The notes: generated by a model not told the origin, from the letters alone. Numbered from the stretch's first letter, positions 42,842 to 52,385 are shown. The stretch: DNA of 64,000 bases from CAG-452 sp045531335 (GCA_045531335.1 JAZSDU010000049.1:1-64000); one strand, 5' to 3'. Numbers and translations are program-made.

Positions 42842-44173
42842 ATGGACCTAGGAAAAGTACCACCACATGATATAGATGCAGAACAAGCAGTAATTGGAAG
42901 TATGCTTACAGATAAAGATGCTGTAGTAGAAGCAATTGAAGTTTTAAAACCAGATGATTTTTACAGACAAGACAATAAAACAATATATGAAGCAATTTTA
43001 AATCTATATAACAGAGCAGAACCTATAGATATAATAACAGTTAAATCAGAATTAACATCATTAGGAAAACTTGAAGCTGTTGGAGGATTAGAGTACATAG
43101 CAGTATTACCAGATAAAGTTCCTACTACAGCAAATGTAGACAAGTATATAAGGATAGTTGAAGAAAAATCAATTCTAAGAAATTTAATAAAAGCTGCAAA
43201 TGATCTTATAAATTTAGGGTATGCTGAAACTGAGGAAGTAGACAGTATTATAGATGAAGCAGAAAGAAGAGTTTTTGAAATATCACAAGGAAAAAATCAA
43301 AAAGGGTATACTCCAATAAAAGACATACTTGTAGAAAGTTTTGCTGAAATTGAAAAATTATATAATCAAAAACAGCCAATAACAGGAATACCAACAGGAT
43401 TTGCGGATTTAGATTATAAAACAGCTGGACTTCATAATTCTGACTTAGTATTAGTTGCAGCAAGACCTGCTATGGGTAAATCAGCATTTGCATTGAATAT
43501 TGCAACAAATGCAGCTGTTCAGGCAAAAGTTCCCGTAGTAATATTCAATTTAGAAATGTCAAAAAGTCAGCTTGTAAACAGAATTCTATGCAGTGAAGCA
43601 ATGGTTGATAGTAATAAAATAAGAACTGGAAAGATGGAAGAAGACGACTGGGTAAAACTTGCAACAGCATTAGGTCCACTTTCAGAAGCTCCAATATATA
43701 TAGATGACACACCAGGTATTACAGTTACAGAAATAAGGGCAAAATGTAGAAAACTAAAAATGGAAAAAAATATAGGACTTGTAGTAATAGACTACTTGCA
43801 ATTAATACAAGGCACTGGCAAAAGGAATTCTAGTCGTGAACAAGAAATTTCAGAAATAAGTAGATCACTTAAAATTTTAGCAAAAGAGCTAGATGTTCCA
43901 GTAATTGCACTATCGCAATTATCGAGAGCGGCAGAACAAAGAGCAGATCATAGACCAATGCTTTCAGACCTTCGTGAATCAGGAGCAATAGAACAAGATG
44001 CTGATATAGTAATGTTCTTATATAGAGATGATTATTACAATCCAGATTCAGAAAAGAAAAATATAGCAGAAGTAATTATGGCAAAACATAGAGCAGGTTC
44101 AACAGGAACAGTAGAACTATTGTGGCTTGGAAGTTATACTAAATTTGTAAATATAGAAAAATATAGGGAGTAA
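42842..44173 (+). CDS. dnaB: Replicative DNA helicase
   Basis: 443 aa. N-terminal domain begins VPPHDIDAEQAVIGSML; RecA-like core has Walker A ARPAMGKSAFALNIA (about 205-219), GLVVIDYLQLIQG (Walker B), and SQLSRAAEQRADHRPMLSDLRESG. Full length for DnaB. Unwinds the replication fork and loads primase. Confidence 0.98.
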   Translation: MDLGKVPPHDIDAEQAVIGSMLTDKDAVVEAIEVLKPDDFYRQDNKTIYEAILNLYNRAEPIDIITVKSELTSLGKLEAVGGLEYIAVLPDKVPTTANVDKYIRIVEEKSILRNLIKAANDLINLGYAETEEVDSIIDEAERRVFEISQGKNQKGYTPIKDILVESFAEIEKLYNQKQPITGIPTGFADLDYKTAGLHNSDLVLVAARPAMGKSAFALNIATNAAVQAKVPVVIFNLEMSKSQLVNRILCSEAMVDSNKIRTGKMEEDDWVKLATALGPLSEAPIYIDDTPGITVTEIRAKCRKLKMEKNIGLVVIDYLQLIQGTGKRNSSREQEISEISRSLKILAKELDVPVIALSQLSRAAEQRADHRPMLSDLRESGAIEQDADIVMFLYRDDYYNPDSEKKNIAEVIMAKHRAGSTGTVELLWLGSYTKFVNIEKYRE

Positions 44174-44237
44174 GACGATTCTAGGGACTGTCCCCTTTAG
44201 TCCATGAATGGACCAAAGGGGACTGTCCTGAATCGTC
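44174..44237. repeat. 64-bp near-perfect palindrome
   Basis: Arms GACGATTC..AGGGAC.GTCCCCTTT.GTCCAT and ATGGAC.AAAGGGGAC.GTCC.GAATCGTC. A partial copy (CGATTCTAGGGACTGT) lies at 55881, so it is a dispersed family. Confidence 0.85.
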
Positions 44238-44262
44238 ATCTTTAATAAATAGGTGAATTTTA

Positions 44263-45264
44263 ATGAAACAAAAAATCTTACAAACAATAAAAAAATATAA
44301 TTTAATAGAAAATGGAGATAGTATTGTAATAGGGGTATCTGGTGGTCCAGATTCTATTTGTTTATTACACGTATTAAATGAATTAAAAAATGAACTAAAT
44401 TTTAAAATTTATGTAGCACATATAAATCACATGATAAGAAAAGAAGCAGATGAAGAAACTGAATATGTAAAAGAATTTTGCGAAAATTTAGGAATAGAAT
44501 GTTATATAAAAAGAATAGATGTAGTAAAAATTGCAAATAATTTAAAAAGAGGAACAGAAGAAACTGGAAGACAAATTAGGTATGAATTTTTTAAGGAAGT
44601 TTTAGAAAAAACTACTTCAAACAAAATAGCAACAGCTCACAATAATAATGATAAAGTAGAAACTATATTAATGAATATTTTAAGAGGTAGTGGACTATCT
44701 GGATTAAAAGGAATAGAAGCAATAAGAGATAATAAATATATTAGACCTTTAATTGAAACATCTAGAGAAGAAATAGAGGAATATTGCAAAGTAAATAATT
44801 TAAATCCTAGAATAGATAAATCAAACAATGAAAACATTTATACAAGAAATAAAGTTAGAAATGTAGTGATTCCGTATATAAAACAAGAATTTAACCCTAA
44901 CATATTAAAAACAATAAATAGATTATCACAAGTATCAACAGAAGAAAATGAATATTTAAACAAGGTAACAGCAGAAACATTTGATAAAATATGTGTAGGG
45001 GACGCTGCCCACAGCGACCCGCACTTCGAAGGCATTACTCTAGACCTAAAACAATTTAATAATTTAGAATTAGTAATAAAAAGAAGATTAATATTATATA
45101 CTATTAATGAACTTTTAGGCACAACAGAGGGAATAGAAAAAGTTAATATAGATGATATTATAAAGTTATGTAATAACAATGTTGGTAACAAATATTTAAT
45201 GCCAATTAAAAATCTTAAAATTTTAGTAAAAAAAGGTAAAATTTTTTTCGAAGCTGTGACTTAA
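44263..45264 (+). CDS. tilS: tRNA(Ile) lysidine synthetase
   Basis: 333 aa. PP-loop VSGGPDSICLLHVL (about 27-40) adenylates C34 of tRNA-Ile so that AUA is read as Ile, essential in an AT-rich genome. HINHMIRKEADEETEYV and TAHNNNDKVETILMNILRGSGLSGLKGI are family motifs. It is shorter than the usual 430-470 aa and lacks the extra C-terminal domain. A GC-rich palindromic repeat is embedded in frame at 44994-45024 (CVGDAAHSDPHFEG). Confidence 0.95.
   Translation: MKQKILQTIKKYNLIENGDSIVIGVSGGPDSICLLHVLNELKNELNFKIYVAHINHMIRKEADEETEYVKEFCENLGIECYIKRIDVVKIANNLKRGTEETGRQIRYEFFKEVLEKTTSNKIATAHNNNDKVETILMNILRGSGLSGLKGIEAIRDNKYIRPLIETSREEIEEYCKVNNLNPRIDKSNNENIYTRNKVRNVVIPYIKQEFNPNILKTINRLSQVSTEENEYLNKVTAETFDKICVGDAAHSDPHFEGITLDLKQFNNLELVIKRRLILYTINELLGTTEGIEKVNIDDIIKLCNNNVGNKYLMPIKNLKILVKKGKIFFEAVT
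44994..45024. repeat. TGTAGGGG-family repeat inserted in frame within tilS
   Basis: TGTAGGGGACGCTG...CAGCGACCCG, GC-rich in an AT-rich gene, same ends as the intergenic copies at 60268 and 55929. It encodes about ten residues without a stop or frame change. Confidence 0.8.
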
Positions 45265-45365
45265 CCTTCCGTAAGCAAATCCTTGTTACACAAGGGATTG
45301 CAAGAAAAAACTTTATGAAAAACTATTGTAAATAAAAATTATATATGGTATATTCCATATGAAAC

Positions 45366-45417
45366 GAGGGACATTCCTCGCCATGTGAGGAATACCCGTT
45401 ACTAAGGTTTGTCCCTC
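45366..45417. repeat. Inverted repeat between tilS and ftsH
   Basis: GAGGGAC ... GTCCCTC outer arms with ATTCCTC/GAGGAAT inside. The 207-base gap between the genes holds only this and the ftsH ribosome site. Confidence 0.7.
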
Positions 45418-45471
45418 AAACCTTGTAAAAAATAAGGGAAAGATGTGTCCCAATTACAAAGGAGAATCAAA

Positions 45472-47277
45472 ATGAAAAAAAGTTTAAAAACATTAGCAAT
45501 GTGGTTAATATTAAGTATCATATTTATAGTAACAATATCATCTATAATGGATAACTCACAAAATAAGATGACATATTCAGAATTAATGATTGCAATAGAA
45601 AGTGGAAAAGTAGAAAACATAGAAATTAGTTCAGATGGAGCAAGAGGATATGTTACATTAAAAGAAAATAAAAAAATAGAAAAAGAAGTTAATATTCCAA
45701 GTTTAGATAGTTTTATGGATAAAGTAAGTCCATACTTAGTAGAAGGAAGCTTTACATTAGAAGAAAAATCAGAGTCAACAATAATTACAATATTAAGTTT
45801 ACTTTCTCCATTTGGAATAGTAATTATTTTCTTCCTATTCTGGTTCTTATTAATGGGAAATTCTCAAGGTGGAGCCGGAAATAAAACTATGTCATTTGGT
45901 AAAAGCAGAGCAAGAATGATGGGAACAACAGAAAAAAGTAAAATTACTTTTGATGATGTAGCTGGAGTAGATGAAGAAAAAGAAGAATTAGAAGAAATTG
46001 TAGAATTCTTAAAATCACCTAAAAAATTTACAGATATGGGTGCAAGAATTCCAAAAGGTGTATTATTAGTAGGTCAACCTGGTACAGGTAAAACATTACT
46101 TGCAAAAGCAGTTGCTGGAGAAGCAGGAGTTCCATTCTTCATAATCAGTGGTTCTGATTTCGTAGAAATGTTTGTTGGTGTTGGTGCATCAAGAGTAAGA
46201 GATTTATTTGAACAAGCTAAGAAAAATGCTCCTTGTATAATATTTATAGATGAAATAGATGCAGTTGGACGTCAAAGAGGTGCAGGACTTGGTGGAGGAC
46301 ATGATGAAAGAGAACAAACATTAAATCAATTATTGGTTGAAATGGACGGATTTGGAACAAATGAAGGAGTTATAGTACTTGCTGCAACAAATAGACCAGA
46401 CGTATTAGATAAAGCATTACTAAGACCAGGGAGATTTGATAGACAAATAGTAGTATCAGCACCAGATGTAAAAGCAAGAGAAGAAATACTAGAAGTTCAC
46501 AGTAGAAAGAAAAAAATATCAGAAGATGTAGATTTAAAAACAATAGCAAAAAATACAGCAGGATTTGCGGGAGCAGATTTAGAGAATGTATTAAATGAAG
46601 CGGCACTTCTTGCAGCTAGAAGAAATAAAAAAGAAATAGAAATGGCTGAGATAGAAGATGCTATGATAAAAGTAACAATGGGACCAGAAAAGAAGAGCAG
46701 AGTAAGAAGCGAAAAAGAAAATAAATTAGTAGCATTTCATGAAGCTGGTCATGCAGTTGTGAGTAGATTCTTACCAACACAAGACAATGTACATCAGATA
46801 TCAATAGTACCACGTGGTATGGCTGGAGGATATACAATGTATAAACCAGATGAAGACAAAAACTTTATGTCTAAATCAGAGATGGAAGAAAACATTGTTT
46901 CATTACTAGGTGGTAGAGTTGCAGAAAGTCTAGTATTAAATGATATATCAACAGGAGCAAGCAATGATATAGAAAGAGCATCTAAAATTGCACGAGACAT
47001 GGTAACTAAATATGGAATGAGCGAAAGAATAGGAACAATTTCATTTGGCTCAGGTCAAGAAGAAGTATTTTTGGGAAGAGATTTTACTCAAACTAAAAAT
47101 ATTAGTGATGGAACAGCAAGTTTAATAGATGAAGAAGTAAAAAGAATAATAGACAAAGCATATAATACTGCAAGAGAAATCTTGAGCAATAATATGGATA
47201 AACTAACAGCAGTAGCTGAGAGACTATTAGAAAAAGAAAAAATAGATGGAGACGAATTTGAGGCAATATTTGAATAA
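45472..47277 (+). CDS. ftsH: ATP-dependent membrane zinc protease FtsH
   Basis: 601 aa from ATG 45472 (AAAGGAG upstream). Two membrane helices (AMWLILSIIFIVTISSI; IVIIFFLFWFLLMG) flank the extracellular loop; AAA core has Walker A GQPGTGKT, Walker B IIFIDEIDAVG and the SRH region RPDVLDKALLRPGRFD; zinc site HEAGH (about residue 423). Degrades damaged membrane and regulatory proteins. Confidence 0.98.
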   Translation: MKKSLKTLAMWLILSIIFIVTISSIMDNSQNKMTYSELMIAIESGKVENIEISSDGARGYVTLKENKKIEKEVNIPSLDSFMDKVSPYLVEGSFTLEEKSESTIITILSLLSPFGIVIIFFLFWFLLMGNSQGGAGNKTMSFGKSRARMMGTTEKSKITFDDVAGVDEEKEELEEIVEFLKSPKKFTDMGARIPKGVLLVGQPGTGKTLLAKAVAGEAGVPFFIISGSDFVEMFVGVGASRVRDLFEQAKKNAPCIIFIDEIDAVGRQRGAGLGGGHDEREQTLNQLLVEMDGFGTNEGVIVLAATNRPDVLDKALLRPGRFDRQIVVSAPDVKAREEILEVHSRKKKISEDVDLKTIAKNTAGFAGADLENVLNEAALLAARRNKKEIEMAEIEDAMIKVTMGPEKKSRVRSEKENKLVAFHEAGHAVVSRFLPTQDNVHQISIVPRGMAGGYTMYKPDEDKNFMSKSEMEENIVSLLGGRVAESLVLNDISTGASNDIERASKIARDMVTKYGMSERIGTISFGSGQEEVFLGRDFTQTKNISDGTASLIDEEVKRIIDKAYNTAREILSNNMDKLTAVAERLLEKEKIDGDEFEAIFE

Positions 47278-47281
47278 AAAG

Positions 47282-47310
47282 TGACCCCTAAAAAAGGGGC
47301 CATTTTTTTA
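47282..47310 (+). terminator. ftsH terminator
   Basis: GACCCCT-AAAA-AGGGGCC followed by ATTTTTTTA. Confidence 0.9.
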
Positions 47311-47321
47311 TTTGGTAAAAG

Positions 47322-47350
47322 TTGACATAAGAACATAAAAATGGTATAAT
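47322..47350 (+). promoter_or_regulatory. Strong promoter upstream of secreted protein
   Basis: TTGACA, 17-bp spacer, TATAAT: full consensus. Confidence 0.92.
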
Positions 47351-47440
47351 AAGATTACAATATGGGTTTAACATTATGGGGAAATGTAAAAACATTATTA
47401 GTAAGCCTAAAAATAAAATTATTTAAAGGAGGTTGATATT

Positions 47441-48511
47441 ATGGAAATAATAGAAAAGTTTAATTTAAAAACTAAAGCTTTAGTCATAATATTAATTACA
47501 ATTTTACTTGCATGTGTAAGTACAATGAGTTTTGCTACAGAAGAAAAAGAGGTAATAGAACCAAAACTAAATTCAAAAGTTTACTTCGAAGGAGAAACAT
47601 ATAAATTACCAAACAAGGACAAGGTAAGAAAGGAATATGCAGAAGGAGAAATGGGCTGTGGAATAATCAGCATAATTTCAAAAAATGCAAAACACCCTGT
47701 ATATGTAACTGGAGAAGGTTGGATTGACGTAGATCAAATAGTAAGTTTAGAAAAATATATTACAATAAATTTTGAAAGAGGAGAAGGATTAAAATCTCAT
47801 CTTACAGTAAATGGTGAATTTATGGATATACAAAGTACTAATACAGCTGTATTAGATTATAAAGATGGTATGTTAAATATTAATGGAAATGGTAATACAG
47901 AAGTTGTTATAACAACAAAAGAAGGAAAAGAAATCGAAGCTCTAGCTACAGTAGTTAATGGAGGATTAGTATTAAGTGTTCCTGACAAAGCAGTAGCAGG
48001 AGAATTGTCTGTAACAGCTGAAATAGCAGACAAAGTAACAGTAGAAGCAAATGGTAATGCAGGAGCTGCTTTAGAAATAGGTGCAAACGGAATTGATGTT
48101 GTAGGAGAAGGAAACGGTAACGTTGTAGTAAAAGCAGAAGATAAAGAAATACTTTCAGCAGACGGAAACGTTACAGGTGCATTATCAGCTAATAAAGATG
48201 GAATAACAGCAAATGTGGAAGCTGAACAAAATATGAATTTATTACAAAGATTAACACTAAAATTAAAAGAAAGAGCAAATTTAGCAGTTAACAAAGAAGA
48301 AGCTATGATTGGAGCAGGAGGAGATATAGCTGTTAATGAAAAAGAATTAGCTTCAGGAGATGCAACATTAACAACTGACTATGTAAATAATCCAGATCTT
48401 AATGTAAATGGACATATTAACGGACAAGAATTTGATAAAGTTATAGAAATACCAGTAAAAGAAACAATACAAAGATTAAGAGATTTAATAGCTAGAATGA
48501 GAGCAATGTAA
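47441..48511 (+). CDS. Secreted protein of unknown function
   Basis: 356 aa. Signal peptide (KALVIILITILLACVSTMSFA, cleavage near residue 31). Middle part contains GCGIISIISKNAKHPVYVTGEGWI; residues 120-290 are repetitive Ala/Val/Gly beta sequence (LDYKDGMLNINGNGNTEVVI). C-terminus helical. Own strong promoter and terminator suggest high expression. No family recognised. Confidence 0.85.
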   Translation: MEIIEKFNLKTKALVIILITILLACVSTMSFATEEKEVIEPKLNSKVYFEGETYKLPNKDKVRKEYAEGEMGCGIISIISKNAKHPVYVTGEGWIDVDQIVSLEKYITINFERGEGLKSHLTVNGEFMDIQSTNTAVLDYKDGMLNINGNGNTEVVITTKEGKEIEALATVVNGGLVLSVPDKAVAGELSVTAEIADKVTVEANGNAGAALEIGANGIDVVGEGNGNVVVKAEDKEILSADGNVTGALSANKDGITANVEAEQNMNLLQRLTLKLKERANLAVNKEEAMIGAGGDIAVNEKELASGDATLTTDYVNNPDLNVNGHINGQEFDKVIEIPVKETIQRLRDLIARMRAM

Positions 48512-48522
48512 ATAATTAAAAA

Positions 48523-48556
48523 AACATCTCGAATTAAATTCGAGATGTTTTTTATT
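48523..48556 (+). terminator. Terminator of secreted protein gene
   Basis: AACATCTCGAATT / AATTCGAGATGTT arms and TTTTATTGTTTTTT. Confidence 0.92.
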
Positions 48557-48631
48557 GTTTTTTAAAAAGTATTGATTTTATTTTTTAAAATGTATATACT
48601 ATTATTAATAATTAAAGATAAGGAGAAACAA

Positions 48632-49409
48632 ATGAGAAAAATAATAGAAACAATTTTACTTTTTATATTTTGTTTAATATTAACTACAACATCTGTAAAG
48701 GCAGAAAGTGAGGCATGTAAAATAACTTTATCAGCAGATAAAACGTCATTAAAACCAGGAGATGAAGTAACAATAACATTATTAATGGAAGATATAACAA
48801 AGCCTACTGGAATTATTAATTTATTAAGTGAATTAGAATTGTCACAAGATATCTTTGAAATTCAATTAGTTGAAAATGAAGAATTATCTGGTGAAATAGA
48901 AGGTTTAGGACTTGACATACTATATAGTGGGGAAAATGATACAGATTTAAGCATAAAAAGTCCTTGGAATTTATTTTTATTAGAAGAAGAAGGAAAATAT
49001 GGTATCATCCGGAGAAAATGTAGGTGATCCACAAATAGAATCACAGATAGTTGGAAAAATAAAATTAAAAGTTAAAGAACAAGCTAATTCTGGAACAGCA
49101 ATAATTAAATTAGTAGGTACAGAAGTTTCTGATTCTGAAAGTTTAAGTGGAGAAACAGAACCATATTCAATTTCAGATTCTGAGATTAAATTACAAATAA
49201 CTGCTTCTTCACAGATTACAGGAAATCAAAATCAAATAGGGAATGAAACAGATAATAAAATAAAACCACAAAACAAAGTACAAACAGAAAATAAAGCTAC
49301 AGGTGAAGCACCATATACAGGAGCAGAAGATTACATTCCATTTGTATTTATAGGAATTATAATTTCTGTAATGGCATATATAAATTATAAGAAATATAAA
49401 AACATATAA
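48632..49409 (+). CDS. Cohesin-like surface protein with C-terminal anchor, +1 shift at CGGA 49010
   Basis: About 258 aa from ATG 48632 (AAGGAG). Signal peptide (IIETILLFIFCLILTTTSVKA), then a cohesin-type beta domain (ITLSADKTSLKPGDEVTITLLMEDI; KIKLKVKEQANSGTAIIKL), a linker, and TGAEDYIPFVFIGIIISVMAYINYKKYK, a membrane anchor. The zero frame reaches ATC-CGG at 49010 and stops five codons later; dropping the C restores GENVGDPQIESQ. Both halves form one cohesin domain, so the gene is whole only with the shift. Confidence 0.85.
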
Positions 49410-49440
49410 AAAATAAAGGCATATATGCCTTTATTTTTTT
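49409..49440. terminator. Bidirectional terminator
   Basis: AATAAAGGCATATATGCCTTTATT with A and T runs on both sides; serves the surface-protein gene and purN. Confidence 0.88.
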
Positions 49441-50001
49441 AATATAAAATTTTTTAAAACATTTATAAGTTGTATTTTTTCAGCAGCTTGTACTTTACTA
49501 GATAAACTTTCAGGAGTTTCATTTTCGTCTAATGCTACTATTGATTGAGAAATTATATTTCCTTCATCATATTTATCATTAACAAAATGAACAGTAGGAC
49601 CACTAATTTTTTCTCCAGCTTCAACAACTGCTTTATGTACATTCATACCATACATTCCTTTACCACCAAATTTAGGAAGAAGTGATGGATGAGTATTGAT
49701 AATCGTATATTTATTAACTAGTCTTTTTCCAATTAGTTTTAAATAACCAACTAGAACAATTAAGTCTATTTCATAATTTTTTAGTAAAGTTTCTAATTCT
49801 ATATCAATATCTTCTGATGATTTGCTTTTTATAATATAAGTAGGAATTCCTTTTTCCTCTGCTCTTTTTAGTGCATATGCATCTTTATTATCAGAAACAA
49901 CTAAATTTACTTTTGCAGATAAAACACCGCTTTCAATATTATCTATTATACTTTGTAGAGTTGTACCATTGCCGAGAAGCAAATAAAACTAAGTTATACA
50001 T
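49431..50001 (-). CDS. purN: Phosphoribosylglycinamide formyltransferase, +1 shift at CGGC 49974
   Basis: About 189 aa, third step of purine synthesis (formyl transfer to GAR). From ATG 50001 (GGAGG upstream) MYNLVLFAS is followed by in-frame CGG at 49974-49972 on the reverse strand. Dropping the C gives ASGNGTTLQSIID, the conserved phosphate-binding loop. Catalytic motifs follow: INTHPSLLPKF (Asn and His) and SGPTVHFVNDKYDEG (Asp). Reads toward the surface protein; purF is divergent. The only CGGC among the 17 sites, and the break is nine codons into a core metabolic gene. Confidence 0.95.
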
Positions 50002-50063
50002 ATTGTTACCTCCTATTTTATAAAAAGGATTATAACATTATATAATAGAAAATTCAAATTTTT

Positions 50064-50130
50064 CTTTTTTAGGACGGACTTAATTTAGTATTTTTTTAAA
50101 AAAGTCCAAATTAAGTCCGTCCTAAAAAAG
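50064..50130. repeat. Long inverted repeat between purN and purF
   Basis: 23-base arms around AGGACGGACTTAATTT and its complement with a 21-base spacer; both ends run into A/T tracts. Could work as a terminator in either direction, though it lies upstream of both starts. Confidence 0.82.
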
Positions 50131-50157
50131 AAAATAATGTCAATTTAAAAAAAACTC

Positions 50158-50186
50158 TGTACAATTTTGTAATTTGGAAGTATAAT
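50158..50186 (+). promoter_or_regulatory. purF promoter
   Basis: TGTACA, 17-bp spacer, TATAAT (50181-50186). Weak -35; no purine riboswitch seen. Confidence 0.6.
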
Positions 50187-50223
50187 AAAAATATCTTTTT
50201 AAAAAAGGATGGAGGAAATTTTA

Positions 50224-51645
50224 ATGTTTAACAAAATTAAAGAAGAATGTGGAATCTTCGGTGTATATTCAAAGAAACCAGAAAAATTAGCTTATATGAC
50301 ATGCGTTGGACTATCTGCACTTCAACATAGAGGAGAAGAAAGCTGTGGAATAGCAGTAAATACAGATGGTATTATCTCATATCATAAAGAGCAAGGATTG
50401 GTATCTGATGTATTTACAAATGAAATTTTAGATAAATTACCAGAAGGAAATATGTCAATAGGACATGTAAGATATTCAACAACAGGTACAGCAAAAAAAG
50501 AAAATGCTCAACCAATAGTAATAAGACACAAAAAAGGAAATCTTGCCGTAGCTCATAATGGTAATGTTACAAATGCTATGGAATTAAAACAAGAATTAGA
50601 AGATAATGGGGCTATATTTACTACTACAAGTGACACAGAGGTAATATGTCACATAATAGTAAAAGAGAGATTAAAAGCAAAATCAACAGAAGAAGCAATA
50701 GCAAATACAATGAAAGTATTAAAAGGTGCATATTCATTGGTAATAATGTCACCACAAAAATTAATAGCTTGTCGTGATCCACAAGGATTTAGACCATTAT
50801 GTATGGGAAAACTTGGAGACGATATAATATTTGCATCTGAGAGTTGCGCATTAGATATATGTGGAGCAGAATTTGTAAGAGATGTAAAACCAGGAGAAAT
50901 AGTTGTTGTAAAAGACGGAAAAATAGAATCAATAGAATATGATACAAAAGAAAAAAAAGGAATGTGTGTATTTGAATATATATATTTTGCAAGACCAGAT
51001 TCAGTATTAGAGGGAATGTCTGTACATGAATTTAGAGAAAAAACAGGAAGATGGCTTGCAAAACAAAATCCAGTAGATGCTGATATAGTTGCTGCAGTGC
51101 CAGATTCAGGAGTTGATGCAGCTTTAGGATATTCTAAAGAATCTAAGATACCTTATGATATAGTGTTTACAAAAAGCAAATATATAGGTAGAACATTTAT
51201 ACAAAACACACAAAATAAAAGGAAAAAACTAGTTGCATTAAAATTAAATCCATTAAAAAATACTATAAAAGGTAAAAAAATAGTTTTAATAGATGACTCA
51301 ATAGTTAGAGGAACAACTTTAACAGGAATAATAAAAACACTTAGAAAAGCAGGAGCAAAAGAAATACATTTAAGAATTTCATCACCAGAATTTATAGATG
51401 TTTGTTATTTCGGAACAGACGTAGATAGCAAAGAGAATTTAATTGCAAATGGAAGAACAGTAGAAGAAATAAGAGAAATTATAGGAGCAGATACATTAGA
51501 ATTTTTAAGCATAGAAAACTTAAAAGAAATAACAAAAGGATGTAATATGGAAGATTTCTGCATGGGATGTTTTACAGGTAAATATCCAATAGAGGTACCT
51601 AAAGAGATTAAGAAAAATAAATTTGAAGAAAAAATTAAGAAATAG
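50224..51645 (+). CDS. purF: Amidophosphoribosyltransferase
   Basis: 473 aa from ATG 50224 (GGAGGA upstream). First committed step of purine synthesis. A short propeptide (MFNKIKEE) precedes the catalytic CGIFGVYS Cys of the Ntn glutaminase domain; PRPP motif VLIDDSIVRGTT is at about 355-366. Likely Fe-S cysteines CFTG and CMGC at the C-terminus, as in Bacillus-type enzymes. Intact, no CGG in frame. Confidence 0.98.
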   Translation: MFNKIKEECGIFGVYSKKPEKLAYMTCVGLSALQHRGEESCGIAVNTDGIISYHKEQGLVSDVFTNEILDKLPEGNMSIGHVRYSTTGTAKKENAQPIVIRHKKGNLAVAHNGNVTNAMELKQELEDNGAIFTTTSDTEVICHIIVKERLKAKSTEEAIANTMKVLKGAYSLVIMSPQKLIACRDPQGFRPLCMGKLGDDIIFASESCALDICGAEFVRDVKPGEIVVVKDGKIESIEYDTKEKKGMCVFEYIYFARPDSVLEGMSVHEFREKTGRWLAKQNPVDADIVAAVPDSGVDAALGYSKESKIPYDIVFTKSKYIGRTFIQNTQNKRKKLVALKLNPLKNTIKGKKIVLIDDSIVRGTTLTGIIKTLRKAGAKEIHLRISSPEFIDVCYFGTDVDSKENLIANGRTVEEIREIIGADTLEFLSIENLKEITKGCNMEDFCMGCFTGKYPIEVPKEIKKNKFEEKIKK

Positions 51646-51660
51646 AATAATATTAAAAAC

Positions 51661-51696
51661 CATATAGGGGTCGATGTTATCATCGATCCCTATGAT
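51661..51696. terminator. Convergent terminator after purF
   Basis: ATAGGGGTCGATG-TTAT-CATCGATCCCTAT; a perfect stem lying between purF and the leftward regulator. Confidence 0.8.
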
Positions 51697-51706
51697 ATTT
51701 TAAATA

Positions 51707-52324
51707 TTAATATAATAATTTAATTCTATTTCCTGTTTTAGAAATAAACCCTTCATCTGTTAAATTTTTGATTTCTCTCATCATTGCACTTCTATCTACA
51801 CTTAAATAGTCGGCTAAATTTGTTAATGTAAATGGAAGAATTATATTCTTACTAAAAGATTTATTAGATAAAATATTAAAATAACTTAATAATTTTTCTC
51901 TTATACTTCTTTTAGATAAAATTTCTATTCTAGTATTTTGATTAATGGTGTTATTTAGAATCAATTCTAATATGCTAGACACTAAAGTAGTGTGGAAACT
52001 ACAGTTCTGTCTGCATTTTATACGCAGGTCATCATATAAAAATAGTAATACTTCACTTTCTTTAGTTGCTAATACAAAAAGTTCATTATTTGTGTTAACA
52101 TTGTGAAAAACTTCTCCAAAAATATCGCTCGGATTAAAACGCTCTATTATATCTTTGTTTCCTTTTAAGTCATATCTTATCAAATCAGCTTTTCCAGAAA
52201 GCAAAATACAGATTTGTTTTCTTTTTTCCATATAGGTTGTAATAACACTCCCAGCAGGGAATGTTTTCTTTTGCGCTTTTATGCATTTACATGAAATTTC
52301 TTGAGCTAAATTTGAAATATCCAT
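51707..52324 (-). CDS. Crp/Fnr-family transcription regulator
   Basis: 205 aa. N-terminal cyclic-nucleotide-like beta-barrel (AGSVITTYMEKRKQICILLSGKADLIRY; FNPSDIFGEV), C-terminal winged helix (LTNLADYLSVDRSAMMREIKNLTDEGFISK). Lacks an obvious Fe-S Cys set of Fnr, though it has several Cys (SCKCIK, CRQNC). AAGGAG precedes the start. A perfect palindrome upstream is a likely self-operator. Confidence 0.93.
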   Translation of the reverse strand: MDISNLAQEISCKCIKAQKKTFPAGSVITTYMEKRKQICILLSGKADLIRYDLKGNKDIIERFNPSDIFGEVFHNVNTNNELFVLATKESEVLLFLYDDLRIKCRQNCSFHTTLVSSILELILNNTINQNTRIEILSKRSIREKLLSYFNILSNKSFSKNIILPFTLTNLADYLSVDRSAMMREIKNLTDEGFISKTGNRIKLLY

Positions 52325-52367
52325 AAAAAATCTCCTTATATTTATTTGAAAAAATTATATATTAAAA

Positions 52368-52385
52368 CTGTTGCATATGCAACAG
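52368..52385. promoter_or_regulatory. Perfect 18-bp palindrome, likely operator
   Basis: CTGTTGCATATGCAACAG, between the Crp/Fnr gene and the NrdD-like gene; size and symmetry fit a Crp/Fnr-type dimer site. Confidence 0.7.

Noticed and set aside
46370..46606. Reverse ORFs opposite ftsH, rpoB, rpoC, purF and dnaB
   Set aside because: Shadow frames of strongly conserved genes, without ribosome sites or families.
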